Assembly (NCBI GenBank): GCA_027563935.2 | Contig: CM050454.1 | Span: forward strand, 22,317,501 to 22,381,500 | DNA length: 64,000 nucleotides | Direction of reading: 5' to 3' | Origin: Costus lasius | Taxonomy: Eukaryota; Streptophyta; Magnoliopsida; Zingiberales; Costaceae | Shown here: positions 34,452-47,067 of the stretch, one piece after another | Numbering within the stretch: the stretch's first letter is position 1 | How the letters are laid out: each line of letters starts with the position of its first letter | Notes under the pieces: model-generated | Database searches by the model: none | What the model was told of the DNA's origin: nothing | Seen by the model: only the letters and a program-made list of their open reading frames with translations | Translations under genes and position numbers: made by a program

Positions 34452-37400
34452 ATTATGCTGTGTCTGTTAGTACTCCTTTAGGAAAATCATTATCTACAAA
34501 CACTGTATGTGCTGATTGTGTAGTGCATGTAGAGGGTTATGAGTTTCTGGTAGATTTAATCCTCCTAGACATGCAAGATTATGATGTCATCTTAGGAATG
34601 GACTGGTTGTCTTCGCATCATGCCTCTGTGGATTGCTTTGAGAAAGTGATCACTTTGAATATGCTTGATGGGAACCGGATCTTTGTGAGAGGTCTAGTGT
34701 CAGACCAAGGACCACATGTGATATCTTTCCTGCAGGCCAGGAAGTTACTTGCCAGTGGTTGCAAGGGTTATCTTACGCATGTTAAGGTGCAGGATGATTC
34801 TACTTCTGATTTGACTCAGATGGCGGTGGTGAAAGAATTTCCTGATGTGTTCTCTGAAGAATTTTCAGGCTTGCCACCGATTAGAGAAGTAGAGTTTGGC
34901 ATTGAGTTGGCGCCAGGTACGGCACCTATCTCCAGAGCTCCTTATCGTATGGCTACTTCAGAGTTGGCCGAGCTTAAGAAACAACTGGAGGAATTGCTAG
35001 AGAAAGGGTATATTCGGCCTAGTGCTTCTCCCTGGGGAGCGCCTGTGCTATTTGTAAAGAAGAAAGATGGAACCCTGAGGATGTGTATAGACTACAGGCA
35101 GCTTAACCAAGTGACTATCAAGAATAAGTATCCTCTTCCCAGAATTGATGATCTATTTGATCAATTACAGGGAGCGACAGTGTTCTCTAAGATTGATCTG
35201 AGATCAGGGTATTATCAGCTTAGGGTCAAGGATGAGGATATATTTAAGACTGCTTTCAGGACCAGGTATGGGCATTTCGAATTTTTAGTTATGCCTTTTG
35301 GACTGACGAATGCACCTGCTGTCTTCATGGATTTGATGAACAGGGTATTCCATGAGTTGCTTGACTCTTGTGTGGTGGTCTTTATAGACGATATATTGGT
35401 GTACTCTCAGACTACCTCAGATCATGTCAGTGATTTGCGTAGAGTATTGGAGATCTTGAGGAAGAACCGATTATATGCCAAGGCTAGTAAGTGTGAATTC
35501 TGGCTGGAAAAGATTAGTTTCCTTGGGCATGTGATTTCTGGTCAGGGGGTGTCTGTGGATCCAGTTAAAGTGCAAGCCATTCTTAATTGGGGAAGACCGA
35601 CTAGTGCTACTGAGATCAGGAGTTTTCTGGGTTTGGCAGGTTACTACCGGCGATTTGTTGAGGGATTCTCCAAGCTGGCGGGTCCTCTAACTAAATTGAC
35701 CAGAAAGGAGGCCAAGTTTATTTGGGATGATAAGTGTGAAGAGAGTTTTCAAGAGCTGAAAAGGAGGTTGACTAGTACACCAATCCTCATTATTCCTAGT
35801 GATGGGGAAAGGTTTACTGTCTATACAGATGCTTCTGGCAAAGGGTTGGGTTGTGTCTTGATGCAGAAGGGTTCTGTAGTAGCCTATGCTTCGAGACAAC
35901 TGAAGGAGTATGAATTGAACTACCCTACTCATGACTTAGAGTTGGCGGCCGTAGTCTTTGCTTTGAAGATATGGCGTCACTATTTGCTGGGCCAGGAGTT
36001 TGATCTGTTCACTGATCACCAGAGTCTCAAGTATATCTTCACTCAGAAGGAGTTGAACATGAGACAGAGAAGATGGATGGAGTTGATCAAAGACTATGAC
36101 TTCTCCATTCAGTATCAGGCTGGAAAGGCCAATGTGGTGGCGGATGCTCTGAGCAGACATCCAGTTACTTCAGTAGCTGCTTTACGAGTCAGTGAGTGGC
36201 AGTTACTGCAGGAGTTCAGAGATCTCAAGATCAGTGTTTCTCCTAAAGTTCAGACTGGTTATGTGGCTTTTCTCAGAGTACAGTCTGCTTTGTTGCAGAA
36301 AATCAGAGATCAGCAGTCTGTGGATCCGAGATTAGTTCAGATCAGGGTTAGTCTGGTTGATGGCGCAGTTCAGGATTTTAGACTGTCTGATGATGGTATT
36401 CTTCGGTTTCGTGGAAGGGTATGTGTCCCTGAGGAACCGAGCTTGAGGAAAGAAATATTGGAGGACAGCCATAACTCCAAATATTCTCTACATCCTGGTG
36501 TGACTAAGATGTATCAGGACCTCAAGAAAAGTTTTTGGTGGCCGGGTATGAAGAAAGAGGTATATGATTTTGTCTCTAGGTGTTTAACCTGTCAGACTGT
36601 AAAGGCTGAACACCAGAAGCCTGGTGGTTTGTTGCAGCCTCTTCCTATTCCTGAGTGGAAGTGGGAATGCATCAGTATGGATTTTGTGTGTGGTTTGCCT
36701 AGAACCAGATTGGGTCATGATGCTATTTGGGTGATTGTTGATAGACTCACTAAATCAGCCCATTTTCTTCCGATTAAAATGACTTATTCTTTAGAGAGAC
36801 TGGCCAGATTGTACATTGATGAGATAGTCAGACTGCATGGAGTGCCAGTTGATATTGTGTCTGATAGGGATTCTCGATTTTTGTCCAGATTTTGGAGGAG
36901 TTTACAGGAGGGTTTGGGTACTAAGTTGAGTTTTAGTACCGCATACCATCCTCAGTCTGATGGCCAGTCGGAGCGTACTATACAGACTCTAGAGGATTTG
37001 TTGAGAGCCTATGTGGTTGATTGGAGTTCTGAGTGGAACCGGGACCTATCTTTGATAGAGTTCACTTGTAATAATAGTTTCCACTCCAGTATTCAGATGG
37101 CTCCTTATGAGGCTTTGTATGGAAGAAGGTGCAGGACTCCCTTGTGTTGGGAGGAAACTGGTGACAGGATGATTTTGAGATCTGATGCAGTACAGGAGAC
37201 TACTGATAAGGTCAGAGAGATTCAGGATAAACTGAAAATTTCTCGGGACAGACAGAAGAGTTATGCTGATGATCGTCGTCGTCCTTTGGAGTTTATGGTA
37301 GGAGACCATGTGTTCTTGAAGGTGTCGCCTACTAAGGGTGTTATGAGGTTTGGCAAAAAGGGCAAGTTGAGCCCTAGGTTTGTAGGTCCTTTTGATATTA

Positions 37401-37714
37401 TTGAGAGAGTTGGTCCAGTGGCTTACCGTTTAGCTTTACCTCCTGCTATGGATCATGTGCATAATGTATTCCATGTCTCTGCTTTGAGGAAATATCATCC
37501 TGATCCATCTCATGTGTTGGAGTTGGAACCTCTTCAGATTCAGAGTGACTTGACTTTTGAGGAAAGACCTCTCCGGATTGTGGATAGAAAAGATAAAGTT
37601 CTGAGGAACAAGACTATACCTTTGGTGAAGGTTATCTGGGGAAATCAATCAGTTGAAGAAGCGACTTGGGAGACTGAAGCTGATATGAGGAAAAAATTAT
37701 GCTTACCTCTTTGA
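34415..37714 (+). CDS. pol: Chromovirus pol: protease end, RT, RNase H, integrase, chromodomain
   Basis: Open for about 1100 codons without a stop. The protease C-terminal part includes [17 protein letters not shown] has [36 protein letters not shown] and the catalytic [12 protein letters not shown]. RNase H has [13 protein letters not shown] and [12 protein letters not shown]. Integrase has an H-H-C-C zinc domain ending CLTCQ and a D-D-E core ([33 protein letters not shown]). The C-terminus carries the GPF-type block ([19 protein letters not shown]) and a chromodomain ([25 protein letters not shown]), the hallmark of this clade, thought to direct insertion to methylated-histone chromatin. 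The TGA at 37712 is natural. Confidence 0.95.
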   Translation, partial: VAACLPVVPKMLDYAVSVSTPLGKSLSTNTVCADCVVHVEGYEFLVDLILLDMQDYDVILGMDWLSSHHASVDCFEKVITLNMLDGNRIFVRGLVSDQGPHVISFLQARKLLASGCKGYLTHVKVQDDSTSDLTQMAVVKEFPDVFSEEFSGLPPIREVEFGIELAPGTAPISRAPYRMATSELAELKKQLEELLEKGYIRPSASPWGAPVLFVKKKDGTLRMCIDYRQLNQVTIKNKYPLPRIDDLFDQLQGATVFSKIDLRSGYYQLRVKDEDIFKTAFRTRYGHFEFLVMPFGLTNAPAVFMDLMNRVFHELLDSCVVVFIDDILVYSQTTSDHVSDLRRVLEILRKNRLYAKASKCEFWLEKISFLGHVISGQGVSVDPVKVQAILNWGRPTSATEIRSFLGLAGYYRRFVEGFSKLAGPLTKLTRKEAKFIWDDKCEESFQELKRRLTSTPILIIPSDGERFTVYTDASGKGLGCVLMQKGSVVAYASRQLKEYELNYPTHDLELAAVVFALKIWRHYLLGQEFDLFTDHQSLKYIFTQKELNMRQRRWMELIKDYDFSIQYQAGKANVVADALSRHPVTSVAALRVSEWQLLQEFRDLKISVSPKVQTGYVAFLRVQSALLQKIRDQQSVDPRLVQIRVSLVDGAVQDFRLSDDGILRFRGRVCVPEEPSLRKEILEDSHNSKYSLHPGVTKMYQDLKKSFWWPGMKKEVYDFVSRCLTCQTVKAEHQKPGGLLQPLPIPEWKWECISMDFVCGLPRTRLGHDAIWVIVDRLTKSAHFLPIKMTYSLERLARLYIDEIVRLHGVPVDIVSDRDSRFLSRFWRSLQEGLGTKLSFSTAYHPQSDGQSERTIQTLEDLLRAYVVDWSSEWNRDLSLIEFTCNNSFHSSIQMAPYEALYGRRCRTPLCWEETGDRMILRSDAVQETTDKVREIQDKLKISRDRQKSYADDRRRPLEFMVGDHVFLKVSPTKGVMRFGKKGKLSPRFVGPFDIIERVGPVAYRLALPPAMDHVHNVFHVSALRKYHPDPSHVLELEPLQIQSDLTFEERPLRIVDRKDKVLRNKTIPLVKVIWGNQSVEEATWETEADMRKKLCLPL

Positions 37715-37752
37715 TGATATGGATGCTGAGCTTTAGAGGACTAAAGCTTTAT

Positions 37753-37765
37753 AAGGAGGGAGGAA
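37753..37765 (+). other. Polypurine tract, chromovirus
   Basis: AAGGAGGGAGGAA sits directly before the 3' LTR. It primes plus-strand DNA synthesis. Confidence 0.9.
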
Positions 37766-40700
37766 TGTAAGATCCAAGGATCTTAAGTTCTGGTAAGCAT
37801 TATTTTCTATGATAAATTATGATAAATTATTGATGTAAATAAAATTATTGACTGAGTTATTATTCCTGAGTATTGATTGTTAATTTATGATAAATTAACT
37901 AGAGATTTTGTTGTTAATTAACTGATTTATTGATTGTTAATTTGTAATTAATGGATTTGAGTTTATTTGGTTGTTAATTTATTGTAAATTAATTAGAGAT
38001 TTTTGATTTGATTATTGGCTGTTAATTTATGATAAATTATTATTGGTTGTCCATGATAAATTAATTAGGATTTATGGGTTGTAAATTGTAAGTTAATTAA
38101 TTAGACCTTATTGGTTAATTAAATCCTTATTGGATATTAATTAAGTCCTTATTGGATTTCGGTTAAGTGAATGGTTAATGGTTAAGTTAATTAAATTAAT
38201 TGGTTAACTATGGGTTATTGGGTTTGAAAAATTCGAAATTATGAGTTAAATGGGTTAAACCCTATTGAAATTAATTGGTTAATGGGTTTAAAATTTAAAA
38301 ACCCAAAGTTTAAGTGGTAATATCGACTAGGGTGAGATTGTGGGCGTTTTTTTTTGGCTTGAGGAAATCTTGGGGCGGCTAGGGCAAAGAAGAAGGCGAT
38401 TCTTGGAGTTGTTGAGGTGATTTTCTTCATCTTTTTCCCCTTGGCGATTTTTCCTTGAAGTGAAGAAATTTCCTTGGTGTTTGGTGGTGACATCAAAGGC
38501 TTTGAACGATTTCTTTTGTGGAAAATTTTCGGTTTAAGAGGTGAGTGGATTTTCTCTTCCACTTAATCCATGTATGCTTGAGATTATTGCTTAGAAACAT
38601 GGCATGAACCCTTAATTTCAATTTTTGTACATGTTTCTATGTTTTCCCTAAAATTTCGAAAACCCTAGATTGTATGAGAATTAGGGCTTTTCATTTTTAA
38701 GGCTTCTAATCATCAATTAGACCTTGTTTAAGCATGTATGTAGCTTTAGTTTTTCAATTGCATGAAGTTTAGGGCTTGAATGAGAATTTCGACCCTTCTT
38801 CATGAAGTTACGCCCAAATGCATGGGTAAAATTTGGGGAAAACTTGATATTCATGAAATTAGGTATATGAGGACTCTACTGTAATTTTTTGAGAATTTTT
38901 AGAAATAAAAGTTTCTGTTGACTGACATTGACCTAGGGGTAATTCGGTAAATTTTCTAGTTAAAATTGGGGAAAACTTGAAATTTCGAATCTAGGGATCA
39001 TGAGGGATGTAATGAATATTTTTACGAAATTTTTGGATAACTTTTCCTGCATGACTTAAACTTTGAACTAGGGGTATTTCTGTCTTTTGTTATCAGAACT
39101 AGTAGAAAACTATGAAGTTGTGATATTCTACATTTATGTTAATTGTGAACGAAATTTGGTGAATTTTCTGTATTATTATGTATTTTTAATTGAGTGGTGT
39201 ATGTAGAAAGTAATGACATGAAATATTGATAGAGAACATTGGTTGATAACTTAGCAAAATTACACTGAACTGACCAGCCTGAAATTTAAGGACTACACTA
39301 TGTTATGTGATTTTTTAAATATTGTGATTTGTGATTTTTGGCATGTTAAGTGATCTTTGAATATGTGAATATTATGTGGTTATGTGAAATTCGAAAATTA
39401 TGTGGTTATGAGGTTCGAATATTATGTGTTGTGATTATGTGATGGTTAGGACTAAGGCTAGGTGTAACTATGAACTCAAGGGGATAGCCCTGTTGTGTGA
39501 TATGTTAAGGGTTTGAATTTCAGCCCTGTATTGTGATATGTGTGGGGGTTGATGTTCAGCCTGCCTATTATGATTATTGTGATGGGGGTTGAAGTTCAGC
39601 CTGCCCGATGTGATTTTTGTGATGGCTATCCTAGAGTCAAGTTGACACTTAGGAGTCCACCTTTGTGAAATATGTCCACCTATGTGAAATTATGAAATAA
39701 GATATGTGTGTTGTCCAGTAGTAACCTTTTGGGAGAACGGGTTTTGACCCAAAGTGCCATGTCTTGGTCAGACAGGGGCCACCTCTTGATGTCATTACTC
39801 TTTTATGTGTTGGGAATGATATAAGACCCAAAGTGCCATGTCTTGGTCAGACAGGGGCCACCTCTTGATGTCATCATTCTCGTTTTATGTTATGGCGGGA
39901 TAGACCAGCGTGCCACGTCGTGACCTGACGGGGGCCACCTCCTGATTCTATTCTCGTTTTATGTTATGGCGTGATAGACCAGCGTGCCACGTCGTGACCT
40001 GACGGGGGCCACCTCCTGATTCTATTCACTGTCCATGTTTATGTGTTGCACGAGATTTTGCAGCTCCCAGTGCTTTGGCCAAGCCGGGTTAGACCATATT
40101 GGTCACTTTGTGAATATGCTGGACAACTAGGTTAAATATGTGTTGGTATGTTTAGTTGGGTTAGAATATGTGTGTTCGGTTGGTTTAGAGTATAACTCTA
40201 GAACCTGAGGTTATTATATGTTGGTGTGTATATTTTTGGCTGCTTATATGACTTTTGCATCGAATTTGTTATTATGTGTTGACATGATATCCTGTTAAAG
40301 ATTTTTAAAATGATCTGCATATGTTTTTGAGAGTATGTTATGGATGGTCAATTAGACTATCCACTCACTGGGCTGTGTAGCTCACCCCTCACTATTTTCA
40401 GGTGTAGAGCAGGGGCGCAGTTAGCATTATATGGGTGCTGTGAATTATGCTTAATGTGTTTATACTTATGATGCCGGTTGTGGCTAAACCCTGTGAATTA
40501 TATGCATTATGTGAACCATGTGATATGAATGATGTGAACTACGTGAACTTGTGATGCCAGATTGTGGCGGTTTTACGAGTCTGATTTTTGTGTCACCGCG
40601 GGCTTTGGCCTGGTTTCGGTGTTTGGTATTAGTTTATAAAATCGATTTTGTGGATTTGTTTTGAAATTGAAGTTGATGTATATTTTTGCAATCGGTTTTG

Positions 40701-40933
40701 AGATAACTGTAACGTGCATATGTCTAGTGCACGTATTGCGTGGTGGCAGGTACCTTTATGTGATTTATGAGATTTGTGATTCGAAGATTTTATGTGTTTG
40801 GAGTTTTGAAAATTTTCAGATCGTGTTTTTCTTGAACTCGGTTTTACCTAGCATTTGATCGATCTTATATGAAACATCCTATTACTTTTGCGATTGTGTT
40901 ATTTGCTTGGGGTTAAGTATGTGGGATGTTACA
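37766..40933 (+). repeat. Chromovirus 3' LTR
   Basis: 3168 bp, colinear with the 5' LTR with two substitutions noticed. It ends GGGATGTTACA before ATATG. The tandem array is at 39747-40026. Confidence 0.97.
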
Positions 40934-42090
40934 ATATGAATCAACCTGAAGGCTTTGTCATGCCAAGTAATGAAAATAAAGTTTGCAAATTAGTTCAATC
41001 CTTGTATGGACTTAAGCAAGCTCCTAAATAATGGCATAAAAAGTTTCATAAGGTTGTTCTATCTTATGGATTCCTAATCAATAATTCTGATAATTGTCTT
41101 TATTATAAAACCTTCAAACTTTGACTTTCTGTGTTTATATGTAGATGGCATTTTAATTTTTTCAACTGATCTAAACTTAATCAAAGATACTAAATGTTTT
41201 CTTTCAAGTCATTTTGATATAAAAGATTTGGGAGAAGCTAATGTTATATTAGGAATGGAAATTATTAGAAAAGAAGATTACGTCACTCTATCTTAGTCTC
41301 ATTACACCATTAAAATAAAAAAAATAGTCTAATGTCTACAACTTCCTTTAGAGCTCCCTATGGTCCTAACACTCATCTAATGAAAAATCAAGGTAATTCT
41401 GTACAATAAGAATTTTACACTTAAGCTATAGGTTTTCTACTTTACCTTGCTAATAGAACTAGACCTAACACAGTATACGTTATGTCTAGGTTAAATAGGT
41501 ATTCTAGTAACCCTAGTCACCTACACTAGAATGCTATTAATAGACTCTTTAGACACTTTAAAGAAACCATGTCTATGAATTAAAATACTTAGGTTACTCT
41601 TATATACTTGAGGGATTTTGTGATGCGACTTGGATTTTTGATTCCAATGACATCAAATCAACCTCAAGTTTTGTTTCCACATTAGGAGGTGGTGTCATTT
41701 CATGGTAATCCACCAAACCGTTTATAATAGCTAGAAATACAATATAAGTTGAACTTGTAGCCCTAGATCTAGATTGTTTTGAAGCTAAATGGCTTATAAA
41801 CTTTTGTTCTTCTTTATCGATGGCAATCTTAATCAATCTTCTAATCTTCATAAACTATGGTAATAAAGCTATAATTCAATTCTATAAAAAGAAACTTGTA
41901 AACACAAAATTGAGTATACATATTAAAATAAGATAAAAAGCAATAAGATGATTGTCTATTCATATTATAGTTTCTTTATCATTTGTTAAAATTAATGATA
42001 ATCTTGTTGATTACCTCACTAAAGATTTTAATCAAACCAAAGTGATTGATGCATTGAGGGGAATAGATATTTGTCCATAATGGGCTCTCC
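40934..42090 (+). pseudogene. Copia D, right part: rest of RT and RNase H
   Basis: Resumes at MNQPEGFVMPSNENKVCKL, directly continuing the reading cut at 29829. Then come SLYGLKQAPK and a catalytic box reading YVDG (41138-41149) where YVDD is required, so the second Asp is lost. FDIKDLGEANVILGMEI follows, with RNase H pieces around 41600-41830 and the final DYLTKDF near 42010. Several stops and shifts. Dead. Confidence 0.85.
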
Positions 42091-42671
42091 TATAGTGGCA
42101 ACCCAACCTCTGTGATAGATAGACCATAGAAATAAGTTTAATGGCTAACAATAAGTTGATTGGTTAGCCAAAGAGTACAAAATAAAATATATAAAAAAAT
42201 ACTATTATGTTATTGGAGTTATAATTTGTATGCTGCAATACGTCATTTCTAAAATGATTGAAGTACTCTCATGTAGAGGAAAGGAAGACTTTATAATTTG
42301 AAAGAGACCCAAAGATACATCCCAAGAAGTGACTATAGAAACCCCTTCATAGGATTTCTCCTATAAGTAAGTTTTCGTATATGGCTACAAACTACAAATT
42401 AGACATTTCTAGCAAACTTACACAAACACAAGATACCTGCGCATGACCATAATTGCAACCCCTTATTGCAGTTAGGTGTATCATGTGTGTACCATTCAAT
42501 ATTAGGTCAAAAGGGATGCAATTCAAGATCTAGTTCACTATATACCTTCTAGTAAAGTTCCTTGTACTAAGTATGTTAGATTTTTCCCTTACCTAACCAT
42601 GTGATATAAATGGCGGAGAACAATTTTTATGTAATAATATTTTTGGACTTTCTAGGTTTTTTTGTGGGGAA
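42091..42671 (+). other. Copia D 3' non-coding region
   Basis: No gene. Ends with TTTTTTTGTGGGGAAT, a likely weakened polypurine tract, followed by an LTR-like start (TATTGGAGTTTGAAAGG). Confidence 0.5.
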
Positions 42672-43433
42672 TTATTGGAGTTTGAAAGGAAAAAAAACCC
42701 AAAAGTCTCTTAGTTCACATAGGAGGACTAGGAAATGAATCTTGGGTTTATAATAAATTGATGCACTCTTGCCTTTTGGGGCTTTTCAGATGTATTCAAT
42801 TTATTCACTTAAGTTGATCCCAAACACACATGTGCATGTGCTACAGCAAATTGAGCTAGGGCGGGTTGTCTTGTAGTCACGGGTGTGGGTGTAGGTTTGA
42901 CACTTTAAGAGATTTCTTTTATACATGGGGTTTGAATTTTTCCTTCTTTAATTTTGCCCATAAATTTTTGTTAATTAGGTATTGATAGACTATAATTAAG
43001 ACCATGTCTTGTTTTTAGTGGGTTGTAATTATAGTATTCATGACTCACCTTATATGCGAGAGGTTATTAATAACCTTTTATATTGAGACGTTAATATTAG
43101 TGGATCTCAATAGTCATTTAATCTATCCTATATAAGGGCAAGCGAGGGGATGGCTAAGGCATTTAGAATAACTCGATGTTTCTCTCTACACTCTTCTCTT
43201 CTCCTTGTATTTCTCCCTCTTTCTATGTTTGACATTGAAAGTTGTTGCAGATAGGTCCTCCACCGATGAATTGATAGTGAGCATATCCTTGGTTATATCT
43301 TGGGGTAAAAGATCAAAACAAGCATGCTCGAAGGGCTAACTCTTTGCCTTAGGACAAATGCAATTGCCTCCGGGTTCATCTAAACTCCCTCTTTTGTTTA
43401 CTATTTTATTTAGAGATTTACATAATCACATTA
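42672..43433 (+). repeat. Copia D 3' LTR, left part
   Basis: Position after RNase H and a polypurine-like run, a start resembling TGTTGGA... copia LTRs, a TATATAAG box at 43129-43136 and a CT-rich R/U5-like stretch after it all fit a copia 3' LTR. It is cut at 43433 by the next element and may resume at 47068. The 5' LTR is not in the window. Confidence 0.6.
43129..43136 (+). promoter_or_regulatory. TATA box in copia D LTR
   Basis: CCTATATAAGGGC context with a CT-rich leader about 40 bases on, a typical plant LTR promoter arrangement. Confidence 0.55.
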
Positions 43434-43814
43434 TGTTGGTCTAAAATTTGATGTAGATCTTTATTTAAATAGAAAATAAATAACATTCAAGATTAAAAAT
43501 TCTACGATGTGAATAAATAAAAGAAGAGATTAAAGAAATAAAACCTAGAGGCACGTTGCGGTTTGTCCTTAGGTAAAAATTTGGGCTTTCGTGTGAGTTA
43601 ATTTTTGATTGAACACCCGAGAATATAACTAGGTACTTCTCTCCTTGATTTGGACACCTTTTTGGCAATGAGCAACGAAATTAGAAATCTAATAAAATAA
43701 AATAAATAGAATAAAAGAAGGAGGAAAAGGGAAAAAGAGGAAAATACCTCCTACACCCATATGAGATTTTTTAATATCGTTAACATCTAATGCTAACTTT
43801 AATTTTTCCTAACA
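43434..43814 (-). repeat. LTR of the non-coding element, left copy
   Basis: On the plus strand it starts TGTTGGTCTAAAATTTG and ends TTTTTCCTAACA. It aligns along its length with 46656-47062, with many substitutions and small indels, so the element is old. Confidence 0.85.
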
Positions 43815-43816
43815 AT

Positions 43817-43851
43817 CCCCCCCCCCCCCCCCCCCACCCACCCACCCACAA
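43817..43851 (-). repeat. C19 tract and ACCC repeats, likely polypurine tract on minus strand
   Basis: Nineteen C, then three or so ACCC units, two bases from the LTR edge. The complementary G runs could act as a polypurine primer and could form a G-quadruplex. Homopolymer length may be unreliable in the assembly. Confidence 0.65.
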
Positions 43852-44779
43852 AATTATTTTTTTTAAATATAATTAAACTTAACAAGATGATTAAATGAAA
43901 TCAAATTACTAGTCATGCTTATATAATGCGGTTAGTAAAATGCACTTAATGACATAACTTTTTACTTAGTAAAAATGTTTCCATATGAGATAGTGAATTA
44001 GTCTTGAACTATTTTTCTTTTACCTAGACTTCAACAGATTCACACATAATAGAGGGTTTGTCTAGTCGCGGGGTTGTGCATTTTTGGCCATGCGTGTTTA
44101 TCTTCATGAGAGCTTCTAAGGGTTGTCTATGTCCTCAATCACGGCTATACGAGCTTTCTCATATAGGAAGTTCCTTGTAAGGGATGAGTGTAGAGGCTCA
44201 TCTAATAATAATTAACCACTTCGAAAAGTTTTTCTTATCTCTATAATAAGAAACATAAAATGTATCCTCAGGAATGAGAGTGTAGAGTATCAACTCTATT
44301 TCATAAATATTTTTATACGCTAAAGTATTTTATAATTTTTATTTTTCAAGATGTTTCTCAACCAATCAATCAGCTTATTATTACCATATTGAATCTCCTT
44401 CAAGGTTCTCCTATCATAGAGGGCGGGTTCCCACTGTTGAGAGACATATTTTTAGACTAATCTTGTTCCTCTCAATACTTTCAAGATTATAATCCTAGGC
44501 AAGCCTTTGGTTGAGCCAATAGTTTTATTGTGCTCAATCTTTATAAAAGAAAGAGCTATAACTTTTTATGAGTCAAGTCATTTTATAGATTTTGTCTAAT
44601 ATTAGCATAGCTACTCTTTTTTTTAAACATAAGTTTATTGTTCCTTTGGAATTTTAATAAATTTTTTCCTTTATTTTTTGAATCATGTACCTTATGTTTC
44701 CTTGGAGAGAAAGAAAACTAAAGGGAAAGAAACAATTGGAAGGATAGAAAGAGAAGGGGAGGAAATAGAATGCACATGA

Positions 44780-45300
44780 TCCTCACGTGACGTTGGTAGC
44801 CCACAACTGCATGAACGAGAGTGCATGACGGGTGGTGGTGTACAGCTGAGGCACACGGCGAGCGGTGGCAGGGAGCTGGGACACACGACGGTATGGAGCT
44901 GGGGCATAGGGCGGACGACAGGGCGACGACGGATAATTGGGGCACACAATACGGAGGCGGCATGGAGCTAGGGTGCACAATGGGGAGGTGTAGGGAGTAG
45001 TGACGTATGGTGCATGGCAAGGTGGCGGTAGGGAGTTGGGGCACAGGGCAGACGACGGGTGGTGGCGGGGAGCTATGGCATATGGTAGGTGACGGCGGGG
45101 AGCTAGGGCACACGGCTAGAGGCATCGGGGAGTTGGGCGTGCTGGCATGCAGGAGAGAGGTGGTTGATTGGTAGGGGATGGGCAGAGGTGGTGAGAGGAG
45201 GAGAGGTGACGGTGAAGTGTCAAGAGGTGAGGAGAGGCACGAGAGGATGTGGTGAAGCAGTGACAAAGTAGCGAGAGCGGCGGTGAAGTAGGCAAAAGTG
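44780..45300. repeat. Degenerate G-rich minisatellite inside the non-coding element
   Basis: Imperfect units of roughly 30-40 bases built on GGTGGCGGGGAGCTGGGGCA and ACACGGC. A reverse-strand open frame of 293 codons (44718-45599) spans it but is Pro/Ser/His-rich repeat translation with no domain, so I do not call a gene. Confidence 0.75.
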
Positions 45301-45659
45301 TTTCCTTCCATTTTTTTGCCTGATTCGGGCAGAAGTGTTTTCGAAGGAAAACTTTGCTTTTTTCTTTCCTTCCATGGAAACAACGGGAAATCAAGTTTTT
45401 TTTCCTTTCTTTTTAATTTTGGTCCAAGGAAACACCAGGTTACTCTTGGTTCCAATTTCTTATTCTTGAATTTGTAAAGATTGAAAGGATTTTTTTTATA
45501 AGAAACAATTACACCTAAATAATTAATTAGGCTTGTAATTGCTCTTATCATAGAGCAAAACCAATAAAATACTTTTTTAAAGTAATTTTCCCAAGCCATT
45601 TCAATTTTAAGGGAATAATTTTTTTATTTGCTTAAACAAATTTCCCTTTATGAGAGTTA

Positions 45660-46080
45660 TTATATATATTATTAATTTTTAACTTATTCATATCATTTTT
45701 TTTTTCATGATCAATATGATCATCAAATGCATCATTGAAATGATGTATCTTAGTTTTATGATATATTTTATATGATATGCATTATGTATGTACATTATCT
45801 TTATTATGTATAATACTAATATTTATTATGTATTTTCATTGTACATTATATCTCTCATGTCAATATACTCACTAAGTACATTATGTTCATGATTTCATAA
45901 TGCCGATTATGATAATTATGTATATTATAATTAGTGTACATTATGCACATCAAGTTTATTATGTACAATATACATAACATGGATATTATGATCATTGCGA
46001 ACAAGTATATCATTGTAATTTTGTACATTAAGTGCATTATATTTTGTATACATGCATAGAAAAATATGCTTTTATTAAAA
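45660..46080. repeat. AT-rich ATTATGTACATT-type repeats
   Basis: Dense overlapping ATTATG and TACATTATG words over about 400 bases within the non-coding element. No coding meaning seen. Confidence 0.65.
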
Positions 46081-46655
46081 CAGAATTAATTCTATTTAAC
46101 ATAGAAATGTTAATCTATTTTAAATAGTGATTTTCTTAAATTATTGGTTTATATTTATTTATTTCTATATCTTACCAATTGCCGTTGCTTCTCTTTTATT
46201 TTATTTTATATTACTTTATTTTATTTTTTACCACCGTTGCTCTTTTTTACTGGCTCTTCTTTTATTATTATTATATTTTTTATTTATAAATTTAATTAAA
46301 ATGAGTTAATTTCGTGAACTGAATTTATTACTAGGTCAATTAACATAAACAAAAAGGATATTATTACTAATATGGGATTTTTTTCCTCTAAAAAAAAATA
46401 TAATGTTAATTTCGTGAACTGAATTTTTTATGCAAGCAGCATTATTTATTTATTAAAATTTTTTTAAATATCTCATTCATGCTGTAAACAGTAAATTAGT
46501 GGAGAAATTATAATTAACAGAATTTTTTTATATGTAATACACATCATGAAATAGAGGAGTATTTAATTTAATTATAAAGAATAGTAACGATTGTTACTGA
46601 ACAGTAAATCAATCAATTTAAGTAAATATAATTAACAAGTTTTTTTACTTTAGAA

Positions 46656-47062
46656 TGTTGGTATAAAATTTGATGTTAGACGTTTATTTAAACAAAAAAT
46701 AGATAACATACAACATTGAAATTCTAAGATGTAAATAAATAAAAGGATTGATTAGATAAATAAAACCCAGAGGCTCATTACGACTTGTTGTTAGATGAAA
46801 ATCTGAGTATTTATGCGAGTTAATTTTGGATTGAACACCTAATAATATAACAAAATATTTCTCTCTTTAATATGGATGTCTTTTTAATAAAATAAAATAA
46901 ATAGTAGAAAAGAAAAAAAAAAAAGAAAGAGAAAAAAAAACATTAGATTTTTTTAAGCCTTCTTACAAGGCGCCATAACGTTAGGTGCTAATGGTATAGC
47001 GATGGCTGAAATGTTGGCATCTAATGCTAACATGAATTTTTTTTAAAAATTTTTTCCTAACA
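46656..47062 (-). repeat. LTR of the non-coding element, right copy
   Basis: On the plus strand it starts TGTTGGTATAAAATTTG and ends TTTTTTCCTAACA, followed by CATTA. Confidence 0.85.
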
Positions 47063-47067
47063 CATTA

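Larger units (their letters stand above)
29830..40933 (+). mobile_element. Tekay/Del-type chromovirus, recent and nearly intact
   Basis: An 11,104 bp Ty3/gypsy element with two 3168 bp LTRs, an initiator-Met primer site, gag, pol with C-terminal chromodomain, a polypurine tract and the target duplication ATATG (29825-29829 and 40934-40938). I see only two differences between the LTRs (T30189/C38125 and G30332/A38268), with no length change, so the insertion is very recent. The only coding defect I find is a one-base frame break in protease near 34414. It lies inside copia D. Confidence 0.97.
43434..47062 (-). mobile_element. Non-coding LTR element with CATTA target duplication
   Basis: Direct repeats of 381 bp (43434-43814) and 407 bp (46656-47062) with TG...CA ends, flanked by CATTA at 43429-43433 and 47063-47067, define a 3629 bp LTR element. 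The 2.8 kb interior holds no gag, pol or other known gene, so it must be non-autonomous. A run of 19 C plus ACCC repeats lies against the inner edge of the left LTR; on the minus strand this is a polypurine tract directly before TGTTAGG, which favours minus orientation. I find no clear primer site at the other end. Family unknown to me. Confidence 0.8.

Noticed and set aside
44718..45599. 293-codon reverse-strand open frame
   Set aside because: It translates a G/C-rich imperfect repeat into Pro/Ser/His-rich text with no domain, and overlapping frames are open too. Not a supported gene.
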